This document shows positions 15,648 through 25,864 of a DNA stretch of 64,000 bases, one piece after another; the stretch's first letter is position 1, and each line of letters opens with the position of its first letter. The notes beneath the pieces are model-generated. The model made no database searches. It was not told the origin of the DNA and saw only the letters and a list, made by a program, of their open reading frames with translations. The DNA comes from Comamonas composti DSM 21721 (lineage in GTDB: Bacteria > Pseudomonadota > Gammaproteobacteria > Burkholderiales > Burkholderiaceae_C): NCBI RefSeq assembly GCF_000429845.1, contig NZ_AUCQ01000001.1:160647-224646 (forward strand), read 5' to 3'. The position numbers and the translations under genes are program-made.

Positions 15648-18518
15648 TCAGGACGCGGTCAGCAGTTGCCGCAGCACATAGGGCAGGATGCCGCCCGCGC
15701 GGTAGTAATCGACCTCGATGGCCGTATCGATGCGCAGCTTGAGCGTCAGCTCCTGCTGGCTGCCATCGGCGCGGTGGATCACGAGCCGGGCATCGCTCTG
15801 GGGCGCGAGATCGGCCGCCGGAATGATGTCTATGCGCTCATTGCCCGTGAGCCCCAGCGACTCCCAGCTGTCGCCGCCCTTGAACTGCAGCGGCAGCACG
15901 CCCATGCCCACAAGGTTGGAGCGGTGGATGCGCTCGAAGCTCTTGGCCACCACGGCCTTGATGCCCAGCAGCTGCGTGCCCTTGGCGGCCCAGTCACGAC
16001 TGGAGCCCGTGCCGTACTCCTCGCCGGCAAAGATCACCGTGGACAGGCCCTGGGCCTGGTATTTCATGGCCGCGTCATAGATGTACATCTTCTCGGTCTG
16101 GCCGTCCTCGCCCTGGAACAGCGTGAGGCCTCCCTCCTCGCGCGAGCCGCCGGCCAGGGCCGGGAGCATGAGGTTCTTGATGCGCACGTTGGCAAAGGTG
16201 CCGCGCATCATGACCTCGTGGTTGCCGCGGCGCGAGCCATAGCTGTTGAAGTCGGCCTTTTGCACGCCGTGGGCCAGCAGCCACTGGCCTGCGGGCGAGC
16301 TTTCCTTGATGGAGCCGGCCGGCGAGATATGGTCGGTGGTGATGGAGTCGCCAAACAGCGCCATGATGCGCGCGCCCTGCACGCCCACGGCCTCGCCCTT
16401 GTCGGCAGCGGGCTCCAGCGCGAAGTTCTCGAAGAACGGCGGCTCGGCGATGTAGGTGCTCTCGGGCCAGGTATAGGTGGCACCGGAGACGCCCTGGATC
16501 TTTTCCCAGAGCTTGCCGGGCTCGGTCTTGACCTTGGCGTAGTTGGCGCGGAAAGCCTTGCCGTTCATGGCGTACTTCATCAGCGCCTGGATTTCCTCGG
16601 TCGTGGGCCAGATGTCGCCCAGATAGACGTTCTTGCCGTTCTTGCCCTGGCCCACGGGCTCGGTCATGAGGTCGCGGCGCATGGTGCCCGCAATCGCATA
16701 GGCCACGACCAGCGGCGGGCTGGCCAGGAAGTTGGCCTTGAGGTTGGGGTGAATGCGCGCCTCGAAGTTGCGGTTGCCCGAGAGCACGGCCGCGCACACC
16801 AGGTTGTTGCTGGTGATGGTCTGGTTGAGCTCGGGCGTGAGATCGCCGGCATTGCCGATGCAGGTGGTGCAGCCGTAGCCGGCCAGCGCAAAGCCCAGCT
16901 TCTCCAAGTAAGGCAGCAGGCCGGTTTCCGTGAGGTACTCGGTGACCACGCGCGAGCCCGGTGCCAGCGAGGTCTTGATATGGGGCTGGACCTTGAGCCC
17001 GGCCTTGACCGCCTTCTTGGCCAGCAGGCCTGCGGCCAGCAGCACGCTGGGGTTGGAGGTGTTGGTGCAGCTGGTGATGGCCGCGATCAGCACATCGCCA
17101 TCGCTGATCTTGAGCGCAGGCCCGGCATCGAGCGTGCATTGCGCAGGCTGACCCGCATCCTGGGCCGACTCCAGCGTGGGACGGTTGCCCACCATCTCGA
17201 CCACGGAGCGCTGCGAGCCCGGCTGCGGCGCCACCGCATCCTGCGCAGGCGTGCCCTGGCCGCAGCTGACATCGAAGCTCTGCGCGAGCCGCTCGGCGGG
17301 CTGGTTGAAGCCGTTGTCGGCCATGGGCGCGGAGAACAGCTGATCGAAGGTCCTGGCCACATCGCCGATCTCCATGCGGTCCTGGGGACGCTTGGGGCCG
17401 GCCAGGCTCGGGGCGACCTTGCCCAGATCGAGCTTGACCACCTGCGAGTAGTCGATCTCGCCGGCCTCGGGCACGCCGAACAGGCCCTGGGCGCGAAAGT
17501 AGGCCTCGAAGGCCTCGATCTCGGCCTTGCTGCGGCCCGTGCCCTTGAAGTAGTCGATGGTTTTTTCGTCCACGGGGAAAAAGCCCATGGTGGCGCCGTA
17601 CTCGGGCGCCATATTGCCTATGGTTGCGCGGTCCGGCAGGGACAGGCTGCGCGTGCCCTGGCCGAAGAACTCCACGAACTTGCCCACGACTTTCTCGCGC
17701 CGCAGGATCTCGGTCACGGTGAGCACCAGGTCGGTGGCGGTCACGCCCTCGCGCAGCTCGCCCGTGAGCTCGAAGCCCACGACGTCGGGCGTCAGAAAGT
17801 ACACGGGCTGGCCCAGCATCGCAGCCTCGGCCTCGATGCCGCCCACGCCCCAGCCGACCACGCCGATGCCGTTGATCATGGTCGTGTGGCTGTCGGTGCC
17901 GACCAGGGTGTCGGGGTAGTAGATGTCCTTCTTGGCCTTGTGCACGCCGCGCGCCAGGTATTCGAGATTGACCTGGTGGACGATGCCGAAGCCCGGGGGC
18001 ACGACGCCGAAGGTGTCAAAGGCCTGCATGCCCCATTTCATGAACTGGTAGCGCTCCTTGTTGCGCGAGAACTCCAGCTTCATGTTCAGATCCAGCGCCT
18101 TCTTGCTGCCGAAGTAGTCGACCATGATGGAGTGGTCCACGACCAGATCGACGGGCACCAGGGGCTCGATGGACTTGGGCTTCTTGCCCAGCTTGGCGGC
18201 CGTGCTGCGCATCGCGGCCAGGTCGGCCAGCAGGGGCACGCCCGTGAAGTCCTGCAGCACCACGCGCGAGACCACGAACGGGATCTCCTCGCTGCGCACC
18301 GCCTTGGGCGCCCAGTTGGCGAGCTGCTTCACATGCTCTTCGGTGACCTTGTTGCCGTCGCAGTTGCGCAGCACGGACTCCAGCACGATGCGCAGCGACA
18401 CGGGCAGGCGCTTGATCTGGGGGTGAAGCTTGGCCAGGGCTGGCAGCGAATAAAACTTGCCTTTCTTTCCGCTGGCAGTTTCAAATGATTTGAGTGTGTT
18501 GGCGAAGACATGAGGCAT
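15648..18518 (-). CDS. acnA: Aconitate hydratase A
   Basis: Interconverts citrate and isocitrate in the TCA cycle, using a [4Fe-4S] cluster; 956 residues of the AcnA/IRP type. The cluster ligands are Cys484 (SCTNTSNPS), Cys550 and Cys553 ([10 protein letters not shown]), with the 66-residue spacing of the family. [10 protein letters not shown] near the C-terminus holds active-site residues of the swivel domain. Relative to IRP1 numbering the first cysteine is about 47 residues later, because of a loose linker around residues 380-465 that is rich in Pro, Gln and Ala. AGGAG eight bases before the ATG at 18518 fixes the start. The convergent LysR gene is 116 bases away. Confidence 0.95.
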   Translation of the reverse strand: MPHVFANTLKSFETASGKKGKFYSLPALAKLHPQIKRLPVSLRIVLESVLRNCDGNKVTEEHVKQLANWAPKAVRSEEIPFVVSRVVLQDFTGVPLLADLAAMRSTAAKLGKKPKSIEPLVPVDLVVDHSIMVDYFGSKKALDLNMKLEFSRNKERYQFMKWGMQAFDTFGVVPPGFGIVHQVNLEYLARGVHKAKKDIYYPDTLVGTDSHTTMINGIGVVGWGVGGIEAEAAMLGQPVYFLTPDVVGFELTGELREGVTATDLVLTVTEILRREKVVGKFVEFFGQGTRSLSLPDRATIGNMAPEYGATMGFFPVDEKTIDYFKGTGRSKAEIEAFEAYFRAQGLFGVPEAGEIDYSQVVKLDLGKVAPSLAGPKRPQDRMEIGDVARTFDQLFSAPMADNGFNQPAERLAQSFDVSCGQGTPAQDAVAPQPGSQRSVVEMVGNRPTLESAQDAGQPAQCTLDAGPALKISDGDVLIAAITSCTNTSNPSVLLAAGLLAKKAVKAGLKVQPHIKTSLAPGSRVVTEYLTETGLLPYLEKLGFALAGYGCTTCIGNAGDLTPELNQTITSNNLVCAAVLSGNRNFEARIHPNLKANFLASPPLVVAYAIAGTMRRDLMTEPVGQGKNGKNVYLGDIWPTTEEIQALMKYAMNGKAFRANYAKVKTEPGKLWEKIQGVSGATYTWPESTYIAEPPFFENFALEPAADKGEAVGVQGARIMALFGDSITTDHISPAGSIKESSPAGQWLLAHGVQKADFNSYGSRRGNHEVMMRGTFANVRIKNLMLPALAGGSREEGGLTLFQGEDGQTEKMYIYDAAMKYQAQGLSTVIFAGEEYGTGSSRDWAAKGTQLLGIKAVVAKSFERIHRSNLVGMGVLPLQFKGGDSWESLGLTGNERIDIIPAADLAPQSDARLVIHRADGSQQELTLKLRIDTAIEVDYYRAGGILPYVLRQLLTAS

Positions 18519-18760
18519 CGTGGGGCTCCTGAGTGAAACGCGGAAAACAAAACTCTTCTCTTCTGACATTTTGCCCACAACCTCGCACATGGCCATGACT
18601 GGCACAGAAATAAGCCTCACCTGCCGGCATCTGCGACCGCCCTGACCGGGGAGGGCCCGGACTTTTGCGCCGCCGCATGCCGATCATTCCCGAGCGCTCC
18701 GCTGCACCAATCCAGTTGCAAAGCCCTGCAGGCGCGCGGCGAGAAGAATCAAAGCCATGA

Positions 18761-18794
18761 AAAAAGCCCGCTGGCACATGCCTGGCGGGCCTTT
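18761..18794 (-). terminator. Intrinsic terminator of the CsbD-like gene
   Basis: On the minus strand a GCCCGC/GCGGGC stem (18785-18790 with 18766-18771) is followed by a T-run (A-run at 18760-18765 on the plus strand). It lies about 80 bases after the CsbD-like stop and upstream of acnA, so acnA should have its own promoter in 18519-18760. Confidence 0.7.
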
Positions 18795-18874
18795 TGCGGA
18801 TGATGGGTCAGCAGCTTTGTCAAAGCCGGATCAAGCGATCGGCCTGCATGCAGCTGCCTGATCTGGACATGGGC

Positions 18875-19054
18875 TTACTTGGCCGCGTCCTTGAGCGCCT
18901 GCTTCACATCACCCACCTTCTTCTGGGCCGTGCCTTCAACCTGCTTGGCAATGCCCTTGGCCTGCTGCTCGGGGCTGTTGATGAGCTCGCCCGTTTTTTG
19001 CTGCACCTTGCCGGCAGCATCCTTGAGCGCTCCTGTGACTTGATCCTTGTTCAT
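18875..19054 (-). CDS. CsbD-like small stress protein
   Basis: A 59-residue hydrophilic protein: it begins MNKDQVTGALKDAAGKVQ and ends KVGDVKQALKDAAK. The repeated pattern of Lys/Ala/Gln helices with the KGxxKQxxGxA motif is that of the CsbD family, a small protein induced by general stress in many bacteria and of unknown molecular role. AAGGAT nine bases before the ATG at 19054 supports the start. It stands alone between the SDR/membrane gene and acnA, on the same strand as both, and ends at a terminator. It is rich in Lys, Ala and Gln and has no cysteine. Confidence 0.85.
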   Translation of the reverse strand: MNKDQVTGALKDAAGKVQQKTGELINSPEQQAKGIAKQVEGTAQKKVGDVKQALKDAAK

Positions 19055-19239
19055 AACTTCATCCTTTCGTTGTAAGTCTCAAACGAGTACGGCCCTGGTT
19101 GACCTGTGTTCAGGTTAGCCCTCGCGGCACGGCCTCCCATGCCAGTCGCGAGGGCATTTGCCCGTGGTCACAGCAGAAATTCCGTGTCAGACCAGAACCC
19201 ACGGCAAGGGCTGCCCCCCTTGCAGCAGTGGCTTTGCCG

Positions 19240-20751
19240 TCAGCAGCTGGCGGCGCTATTGCCGGTCTCGGGCTGCGGACCGGCATGGCGAAGTGGCGCA
19301 CTCAGCCTCACCAGCGCTGGTGCGAGAAACGGATGGCGAAAGCGATACCCGCTCCGCAGGGCCGCAGCCGGCACCACGTTCTGGCCGCTGAGCAGCAGCT
19401 CGGACATCTCGCCCAGAGCCAGCTTCAAGGGCCAGGCCGGCAGGCTCAGCCACTGCGGGCGCTGCACGGCAGTGGCCAGTGCACGCGCAAACTGCTGCTG
19501 CGTGACGGCCTGAGGCGCCACGGCATTCAGCGGGCCGTGCAGCGCGGACTCGGTCAGCGCATGGCAGATCAGGCCCACGGCATCGTCCAGATGAATCCAG
19601 GGCATGGGCTGGCGCCCGCCTGCGAGCACGGCGCTCAGCCCCATGCGCGCCGCAAACGCCAATGCCGGAAACGCTCCATCGCCATGGCCCAGAACAATGC
19701 CGGGGCGCAGGCAGACCACGCGCAGACCCAGCGCCTGATTGCGCTGCGCTGCGGCCTCGATCTGCGCGCACAGCTCGGACTGAAAGCGCCCGGGCTCGGC
19801 GGGCGCCGCCTCGTCCAGCGGCAGATGGTGCGCGGGCAGGCCGTAATACCCCACGGCAGAGGCGCAGACCAGGACCTCGGGCCTGTGCTGCAAGCGCTGA
19901 ATCAGCGCCTGCACCTGGTCGGCCACCTGCAGGCGACTTTGCAGCAACACCAGGCGCCGGCCCCGGGTCCAGGGAGCGCCCAGGATGGCCGCACCCGCCA
20001 GATTCACCACGGCATCGATGCGCGTCTCGCAGGGGATGTCGTCCAGCCGCTCCATCACCCAGACATGCTGACCCAGTGCGGCACGCGCCTGCAGCGGGTC
20101 GCGGCTGAGCACCAGCACGCGGCGGCCTTCATGCAGCAGACGCTGCACCAGGGCCTGGCCCACAAAGCCGGTGCCGCCGGTCACCAGCACCGTGGACTGC
20201 CCCAGACCTTGCCGCAGCGCGCCATGCGCGGCTGGAGCCGCCTGCAGCTCCTCCAGCATGGCGCCGAGCTTGTGCACGGCCAGCGCATTGCGCAGGCTCC
20301 ACAGCAGCACCCCCGCAGAAGCCAGGCTGAACAGCACCGTCCACCAGCCATGGGTGACGACCACCACCCCGGGCGCGTCCTGAGCCGCCTGCCAGAACAG
20401 CGGCCCCACCAGACCCACGAGCAGGCCATAGCTCACGGCCAGCACGGTGTGCAGGGCGCGCTCCAGCGGCGGCAGCTTGCGGCTGCGGTCCTCCTCCAGG
20501 AAATCGGCAATCGTGATGAACAGCTCGGTGACGAGCAGGCCCGCAGGCAGCACGACCCACCAGCCGCTCCACTGCAGCCAGGCAAAGCTTGCGAACAACA
20601 GGCCATAAATGGCTTCGCGCGCCGCATGCAGGCGCAGCTCGTACCGGGCCGAGGTGCGCTGCGGCAGACGGGCCTCGCGCTCGTGGTGCCAGAAATTGTC
20701 GAATGCGCCCAGCAGCGATTGCACCGTGAGCAGGATGAAGATCATGGTCAT
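19240..20751 (-). CDS. TIGR01777 family SDR oxidoreductase with N-terminal membrane domain
   Basis: A 503-residue fusion. Residues 1-170 hold about four hydrophobic segments (for example MIFILLTVQSLLGAF and GWWVVLPAGLLVTELFITI). Residues 185-480 are an extended SDR of the YfcH/SDR39U1 type, with the nucleotide-binding motif VTGGTGFVGQALV starting at residue 190, SAVGYYG and the C-terminal GQNVVPAAALRSGYRFRHP. The enzyme reaction of this family is unknown. The ATG at 20751 lies one base after the stop of the DUF4166 gene, with GGAG nearby, so the two are co-translated. The N-terminal domain suggests that the enzyme is held at the membrane. Confidence 0.85.
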   Translation of the reverse strand: MTMIFILLTVQSLLGAFDNFWHHEREARLPQRTSARYELRLHAAREAIYGLLFASFAWLQWSGWWVVLPAGLLVTELFITIADFLEEDRSRKLPPLERALHTVLAVSYGLLVGLVGPLFWQAAQDAPGVVVVTHGWWTVLFSLASAGVLLWSLRNALAVHKLGAMLEELQAAPAAHGALRQGLGQSTVLVTGGTGFVGQALVQRLLHEGRRVLVLSRDPLQARAALGQHVWVMERLDDIPCETRIDAVVNLAGAAILGAPWTRGRRLVLLQSRLQVADQVQALIQRLQHRPEVLVCASAVGYYGLPAHHLPLDEAAPAEPGRFQSELCAQIEAAAQRNQALGLRVVCLRPGIVLGHGDGAFPALAFAARMGLSAVLAGGRQPMPWIHLDDAVGLICHALTESALHGPLNAVAPQAVTQQQFARALATAVQRPQWLSLPAWPLKLALGEMSELLLSGQNVVPAAALRSGYRFRHPFLAPALVRLSAPLRHAGPQPETGNSAASC

Positions 20752-20752
20752 G

Positions 20753-21391
20753 TCAGAACTCCAGAGGGTCGGTGAAGACACCGGTTTGATGAAAGGTATG
20801 GCCCCATAGCGGGTGCTGCATGTCGAGCGTGAAGCGAAAGCGCTCCGGACCTTCGTCGCGGTGCTCGACGCGGCAGACGCCGGGAGTCAGCCAGGCCGGC
20901 ACCGGCATGCGCCAGCGACCCAGCAGAAAAAAATAGCGGCAGCTGTAGAACACCAGGGCGCCGTCCTCCACGCAGACCCGCAGATCCATGGACAGCCCGC
21001 CCTCCGTGCACTCCTCGAGGCTGCCACCAGGCCCCAGGCGCTTGGTGGAGCGCACACGCTGGCTGCCTCTGCTGCCCGGCGTGCCAAGCTGCCTGGCCCA
21101 GACCACGCCGCCCCGGCCATCGCCGTACACCTGGACCCAGGCGGGCACGCTGCCTGCACGGCGCCCGGCCAGCGGGCTGCCCAGCAGCCGGGCCAGGATG
21201 GCGAACACCTGTCCGAGCGGCGATGCCCGCAGCTGCATATGCCCTGCATAGCAAGCCGTTTGGCGATGGCTGCCGAACCTGCGCTGTATGGCGGGCGACA
21301 ACTGCTGCCAGGCAGCAGGGCCGAGCAGCGTGCTGATCTCCAGTTCAGCACGGGCATGGCAGGAGGCGGTGGCGTGATGCAAGCGGTTCAT
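20753..21391 (-). CDS. DUF4166 domain protein
   Basis: A 212-residue protein whose C-terminal half matches the DUF4166 type: GSGxR-like strands, LSMDLRVCVEDGALVFYSCRYFFL, and GVCRVEHRDEGPERFRFTLDMQHPLWG. This domain is often next to or fused to TIGR01777 SDR proteins, as here. Its role is unknown; the beta-rich pattern suggests a lipocalin-like or lipid-binding fold, which is inference. The start is the first ATG of the frame and lacks a good ribosome site. The divergent histidine kinase begins 125 bases away. Confidence 0.75.
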   Translation of the reverse strand: MNRLHHATASCHARAELEISTLLGPAAWQQLSPAIQRRFGSHRQTACYAGHMQLRASPLGQVFAILARLLGSPLAGRRAGSVPAWVQVYGDGRGGVVWARQLGTPGSRGSQRVRSTKRLGPGGSLEECTEGGLSMDLRVCVEDGALVFYSCRYFFLLGRWRMPVPAWLTPGVCRVEHRDEGPERFRFTLDMQHPLWGHTFHQTGVFTDPLEF

Positions 21392-21516
21392 GCACCAGTT
21401 GACGCAGCTTCCATGCCAGCCAGCAGATCTTTGATTTCATTGATGAATTTCCATGACCTGTCAACAACGGATACAGACCTTCGGCAGGCCCTGCTCACGG
21501 CGTTTACAGTCCTGCC

Positions 21517-23334
21517 ATGGCCATACACCTCGCCCTGCTGCTCACCTTGTTCGAAACCCTTGCGCTCAGCGGCGTGCTGCTGCTGTGGGCCAGGCAGGTC
21601 GCGGGCTCGCGCCTGCTGGTGGTATTTCTTCTGGGGGTGGCGACCTGGATCGTGGGCAACGAGCTGCCCAACTGGCTGGGCCTGGCCAGCGTGCCCGTCT
21701 CCATGGCCTTGCTGTCCTCGCTGCCGCTGACCTCGGCCGCCTTTCTGCACTTTTGCGTGATCTTTTGCGAGGTCGCGCTGCAGCGGCGCTGGCTGATCGC
21801 GGCCTATGCGCTGGCCGCCCTGGCTGCCTTGCTGTCCCTGCTGTACTCGCCCGGCGAGTTTGTGCATTTCGAGCCCTTCACCGGGCTGGAGTGGGTGGTC
21901 GTGCCCAGTGCCGTGGGCTGGACCACCAGCCTGATCTGGGCTTTTCTCGCGGCCGCCGGTCTGGCCGTTCTGGGCTGGGGCTTTGTGCACACGTCCGTGC
22001 CGCTGCGGCGCAAACAGATGGCCGCGATCGCCATCTCCTGCGCCTGGGGGCTGCTGGCCATGTCGGGCTTTTCCTTTGCAGCCCTGGGCATTCGCCAGTA
22101 TCCATGGCAGGTGCTGCTGGAGCCCTTGTTCCCGCTGGTGCTGGTCTATGGCGTGCTGCGCTGGCGCGTGTTCGTCGTCAACGTCTGGGCCAGGCGTGCG
22201 CTGGCCTCGGCCATGCTCATCGTGCTGGGCCTGCTGGTGGCGTCGCTGACCGTTTTGCTGCCCGTGGAGTCGAAATGGCTGAACGCCATGGCCGTGGCCA
22301 TCACCTGCCTGGTGCTCAGCGGGCCGGTGTGGCGCTTTGCGTCACGCCTGGTCTATCCGGGCGGCACGCCATCGGCCGAGGATCTGCGCCATTGGCGCAG
22401 CGCCATGGCCCAGGCCGACTCCATGGAGCAGCTCGCAGACATTGCCAGCCGGCTGCTGTCTGCGCGCATGGGCACCCAGGTGCTGGTCCGGGCGGACAAG
22501 GGCTTATCGAGCTCGCCGGCCCGCACGGCGGCGGCCCTGCCGGGCCTGGTCTGCAGCAAGAGCGGCGACACCTGGCACACCACTCTCACGGGCTTTGACG
22601 AGGCCCCGCCCGGCCAGCAGCACCTGGCCGCGCTGTTCGGCAACAGCCTGGCCGATGCAGCGGCCCAGGTAGAGCATGCCGCACAGGCCCTGCAGCGCGA
22701 GCGCGAGCGCCAGCAGCAATCGCGGCTTGCCGAGCTCGGCTCGCTGGCCGCAACCGTGGCCCACGATGTGCGCAACCCGCTGAACATCATTGCCATGGCC
22801 GTGGCCCTGGCCCCGCAGGAGACCCGCCAGGAAGTCGGCGAGCAGATTGCACGCATCTCGCGCCTGACCGAAGACTTGCTCGACTACGCCAAGCCCTGGC
22901 AGGTTGCGCCCGTCTCCACCGACATCCATGAGCGCCTGGCCGCCCTGCTGCGCCACCGCCCGGGGCTGGAGGCCGGCACGCAGCTGTCCCGCCCGCTGCA
23001 TGTTCGCGTCGACCCGATGCGCTTCGACCAGGCCCTGGGCAATCTGCTGTCCAATGCCTGCACGGCCGCAGGCCATCAGCGCGTGCTCGTCGATACCGAG
23101 GTGCTGGACGGTGCCGTGCTGGTCCATGTCTGCGATGACGGCCCCGGCATTCCCGCCGATCTGCGCGAGCGGCTGTTCGAGCCCTTTGCCTCGCGCAGCC
23201 CCGGCGGCACGGGCCTGGGCCTGGCCATCGTGGCGCGCATCATGGCCGCCCATGGCGGCAGCGTCAGCGCAGGCGAGCGCGCGCCCTGGCGCACCTGTTT
23301 CACCCTGAGCTTTCCCCTCACCCCAGCCGCATGA
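21517..23334 (+). CDS. Sensor histidine kinase with multi-pass membrane sensor
   Basis: A 605-residue kinase. Residues 1-280 form about eight hydrophobic helices, a 7TM-like sensor that probably reads a membrane or small-molecule signal. A poorly conserved linker or GAF-like region occupies about 290-400. The dimerisation helix carries the phospho-acceptor His416 in TVAHDVRNPLN. The ATPase part shows LGNLLSNACTAAG (N box), VCDDGPGIP (G1) and GGTGLGLAIVARIM (G2). The last codon overlaps the start of the response regulator by four bases (ATGA). The pair resembles AtoS/ZraS-type kinases that control sigma-54 regulators. Confidence 0.92.
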   Translation: MAIHLALLLTLFETLALSGVLLLWARQVAGSRLLVVFLLGVATWIVGNELPNWLGLASVPVSMALLSSLPLTSAAFLHFCVIFCEVALQRRWLIAAYALAALAALLSLLYSPGEFVHFEPFTGLEWVVVPSAVGWTTSLIWAFLAAAGLAVLGWGFVHTSVPLRRKQMAAIAISCAWGLLAMSGFSFAALGIRQYPWQVLLEPLFPLVLVYGVLRWRVFVVNVWARRALASAMLIVLGLLVASLTVLLPVESKWLNAMAVAITCLVLSGPVWRFASRLVYPGGTPSAEDLRHWRSAMAQADSMEQLADIASRLLSARMGTQVLVRADKGLSSSPARTAAALPGLVCSKSGDTWHTTLTGFDEAPPGQQHLAALFGNSLADAAAQVEHAAQALQRERERQQQSRLAELGSLAATVAHDVRNPLNIIAMAVALAPQETRQEVGEQIARISRLTEDLLDYAKPWQVAPVSTDIHERLAALLRHRPGLEAGTQLSRPLHVRVDPMRFDQALGNLLSNACTAAGHQRVLVDTEVLDGAVLVHVCDDGPGIPADLRERLFEPFASRSPGGTGLGLAIVARIMAAHGGSVSAGERAPWRTCFTLSFPLTPAA

Positions 23335-24755
23335 CACTTCACCACGCACCAGACTCTCCGATGCCAGCCACAGGCCATGTGCTGCTGGTCGATGACGAAC
23401 CTGCCTACCAGCGCCTGAGCAGCGCTTTTCTGCGCCAGCTCGGCTACCGGGTCTCGCTGGCCGGCGATGTGGACGGCGCGCTGCAGGCCTTCGCCCAGGA
23501 TCGCCCGCATGTGGTGCTGCTGGACCTGGCCATGCCGCCCAGCATGGACCCGCAGGCCGGGCTGTCGCTGATCCCCCGCTTTTGCGAGGCCGTGGTCGTG
23601 GTGCTCAGCGGCCACGGCGAGCGCGCTACAGCCTTGCAGGCCGTGGACCTGGGCGCATGGGATTTTCTGACCAAGCCCATAGACCCCGATGTGCTGCGCA
23701 TGGTGCTGGCCCGCGCCATGCACAAGGCCAGGCTGGACGAGCAGTTGCGCACCCTGCGCGCCGCCCAACTGGCCCAGGACCCCGACGAGATGGGTCTCAT
23801 AGGCCAGAGCGCGCCCATGCAGCAGTTGCGCGCCCTGGTGCGGCGCGTGGGCGCAACCTCGGTCAACCTCATCGTGCTCGGGCCCACGGGTACGGGCAAG
23901 GAACTGGTGGCGCGCGCCCTGCACCAGTGCAGTCCGCACGCGCGCGGACCGTTTGCGGTCATCCACTGCGGCGCACTGTCGGCCGAGCTGCTGGAAAGCG
24001 AGCTCTTCGGCCACCTCAAGGGCAGCTTCACGGGCGCCCACCGCGATCAGACCGGCCTGCTGGAGAGTGCGCACGGCGGCACTCTATTTCTCGATGAAGT
24101 GGGCGAGATGCCGCCGCCCATGCAGGTCAAGCTGCTGCGCTTTCTTCAGGAAGGCAGCTTCATGCCCGTGGGCGGGCGCGAGATGAAGAGCGCCGAGGTG
24201 CGCGTGATCGCCGCCACCCACCGCGATCTGGAGGCCATGGTCCAGGCCGGCAGCTTTCGCGAAGACCTGTACTACCGCCTCAAGGGCATGGTGCTGCGCA
24301 CGCCGGCCCTGGCCGAGCGGGGCGCCGATGTGCCGCTGCTCGCTGCTCGCTTTCTGAAGAACGTGGCGCCCGCAGCCAGGCTCAGCGCCGATGCCACCGC
24401 CTGGCTGCAGCAGCGCGACTGGCCCGGCAACGTGCGCCAGCTGCGTGCCGTGGTGGAGTCGGCCGGCGCCCTGATCCTGCAGGGCAGCGAACTCGTCGAT
24501 GCCGAGCTGCTCAGGTTTGCGAATGGAGAGAGCACGCACCTGCCCGAGCCGCCCTCTGCGTCATCTCCTGACGCTGCCGGCAGAACTCCCGCCCCGGGCC
24601 TGGGCGCATTGGATGGAGCCATCCAGGAGCTGGAGACCCGCATGCTCGGCGAAGCCATGGCGCAAGCCGGCGGCAACCAGTCCGAAGCCGCACGCCGCCT
24701 GGGCATTTCGCGCGTGGGGCTGATCAAGAAACTGGCCCGGCTGGGGTTGAAGTAG
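23331..24755 (+). CDS. Sigma-54-dependent response regulator, NtrC family
   Basis: A 474-residue activator: receiver domain at about 15-130 (Asp21-Asp22, phospho-acceptor Asp65 in LLDLAMPP, Lys115 in TKPI), AAA+ domain at about 155-390 and a Fis-type helix-turn-helix at the end ([21 protein letters not shown]). Walker A is GPTGTGKE from Gly184, and Walker B lies in [12 protein letters not shown]. The sigma-54 contact loop reads GSFTGA from residue 231 instead of the usual GAFTGA. Translation is coupled to the kinase by an ATGA overlap. It should open sigma-54 promoters, but no target is evident nearby. Confidence 0.92.
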   Translation: MTLHHAPDSPMPATGHVLLVDDEPAYQRLSSAFLRQLGYRVSLAGDVDGALQAFAQDRPHVVLLDLAMPPSMDPQAGLSLIPRFCEAVVVVLSGHGERATALQAVDLGAWDFLTKPIDPDVLRMVLARAMHKARLDEQLRTLRAAQLAQDPDEMGLIGQSAPMQQLRALVRRVGATSVNLIVLGPTGTGKELVARALHQCSPHARGPFAVIHCGALSAELLESELFGHLKGSFTGAHRDQTGLLESAHGGTLFLDEVGEMPPPMQVKLLRFLQEGSFMPVGGREMKSAEVRVIAATHRDLEAMVQAGSFREDLYYRLKGMVLRTPALAERGADVPLLAARFLKNVAPAARLSADATAWLQQRDWPGNVRQLRAVVESAGALILQGSELVDAELLRFANGESTHLPEPPSASSPDAAGRTPAPGLGALDGAIQELETRMLGEAMAQAGGNQSEAARRLGISRVGLIKKLARLGLK

Positions 24756-24840
24756 CCCTCTGGGAAAACCTGTTCACGGTCTGAGCCAGCGGCCCTTGTG
24801 CAGTTGGCGCAAGAGCATGGCTGCGCGACCGGGCAAAAGA

Positions 24841-24870
24841 AAAAGCCCGCATGCACATGCATACGGGCTT
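24841..24870. terminator. Stem-loop between the response regulator and tRNA-Asn genes
   Basis: AAGCCCG at 24843-24849 pairs with CGGGCTT at 24864-24870 across a loop containing an ATGCACATGCAT near-palindrome. An A-run precedes it (24838-24844), which is a U-tract when read from the tRNA side, so it most likely ends the tRNA transcript and may also serve the regulator gene. Confidence 0.7.
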
Positions 24871-24873
24871 GAT

Positions 24874-24949
24874 TGGCTCCTCAACCTGGGCTCGAACCAG
24901 GGACCTACGGATTAACAGTCCGGCGCTCTACCGACTGAGCTATTGAGGA
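24874..24949 (-). tRNA. tRNA-Asn (GTT), copy 3 in transcription order
   Basis: A 76-base cloverleaf with encoded CCA. The acceptor stem is TCCTCAA/TTGAGGA, the anticodon loop is CTGTTAA with anticodon GTT, and the T-loop contains GGTTCGAGCCC. It is identical to the copies at 25003-25078 and 25133-25208. Confidence 0.97.
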
Positions 24950-25002
24950 ATATCGGTCAAATTTTCAAATGTTTGCCCTGTGCGATTGCAGGGCAAGAAT
25001 CC

Positions 25003-25078
25003 TGGCTCCTCAACCTGGGCTCGAACCAGGGACCTACGGATTAACAGTCCGGCGCTCTACCGACTGAGCTATTGAGGA
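25003..25078 (-). tRNA. tRNA-Asn (GTT), copy 2
   Basis: Identical in sequence to the neighbouring tRNA-Asn genes, with encoded CCA and anticodon GTT. It is separated from the copies on each side by spacers of 53 and 54 bases that are themselves closely similar, which points to tandem duplication. Confidence 0.97.
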
Positions 25079-25132
25079 ATGTCGGTCAAATCTTCAAACA
25101 CTTGCCCTGTGCGATTGCAGGACAAAAAATCT

Positions 25133-25208
25133 TGGCTCCTCAACCTGGGCTCGAACCAGGGACCTACGGATTAACAGTCCGGCGCTCTACCGACTGAGCT
25201 ATTGAGGA
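25133..25208 (-). tRNA. tRNA-Asn (GTT), copy 1
   Basis: First tRNA of the three in transcription order; identical cloverleaf with encoded CCA and anticodon GTT. The AT-rich stretch upstream (25225-25275, on the minus strand reading toward the tRNA) probably holds the promoter for all three. Confidence 0.97.
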
Positions 25209-25271
25209 AGAAGACCGAGATTGTAGCCTGGAATTTCACCCTCTCGGACAAACCCGATAATTTTCCGAAAT

Positions 25272-25745
25272 TTACGCAGAATCTGGTGACGGCTCCGGCC
25301 GTAGCCAGAGCCAGATCAGCACGCTGCCCATGCAGCCCAGGGCCACGACACGCACCCACAGCGGCGGCATGGTCCACAGCAGGATCAGGGCGCAAAGACT
25401 CATCATGGCCGTGGCGCTCCACTTGGCCTTGCGACTCATGAAGCCTCCGCGCGCCCAGTTCTGCAGCATGGGGCCGAACAGCCGGTGGTGCCACAGCCAG
25501 GCATGCAGCCTGGGTGAGCTGCGCGCCGCAGCCCACCCGGCCATCAGCACAAAGACCGTGGTCGGCAGGCCGGGGATGAAGATGCCTGCAATCCCCGTGG
25601 CCAGGCTCAGCAGCGCAAACAGCTGCAAGGCCCAGCGCACGGGCGCTGGCGGCAAAGGCCTGGGCGCAGGCTCGCACGCATGGCCACAGTCCGGCCCTTC
25701 CTGCGAGGAAACCGGGCGGCTGGACTCTGGGCGTGGACTGTGCAT
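25272..25745 (-). CDS. DUF454 (YbaN-like) inner-membrane protein
   Basis: A protein of about 157 residues with three to four membrane segments. The family hallmark is [30 protein letters not shown] followed by [12 protein letters not shown]. The function of the family is unknown. The N-terminal 35 residues are proline-rich and poorly conserved. The start is uncertain: ATGs at 25745 and 25769 are in frame and neither has a clear ribosome site. It is transcribed toward the tRNA-Asn genes and away from peptide deformylase. Confidence 0.8.
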   Translation of the reverse strand: MHSPRPESSRPVSSQEGPDCGHACEPAPRPLPPAPVRWALQLFALLSLATGIAGIFIPGLPTTVFVLMAGWAAARSSPRLHAWLWHHRLFGPMLQNWARGGFMSRKAKWSATAMMSLCALILLWTMPPLWVRVVALGCMGSVLIWLWLRPEPSPDSA

Positions 25746-25864
25746 GGCCGAGCCATTGTGCCAGCGCATTCGGGCCCGGCCCGGCCTTGAGCCCGGCAAG
25801 ACCATGGCCCGGGTGCGCGCTATGCTTGGCCACTGTTCAAGCCCTACGTTTGCTTTTCACACCC

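Noticed and set aside
24766-24950. tRNA-Asn cluster as an integration site for a genomic island
   Set aside because: No repeated tRNA 3' fragment and no integrase gene lie within the window on either side.
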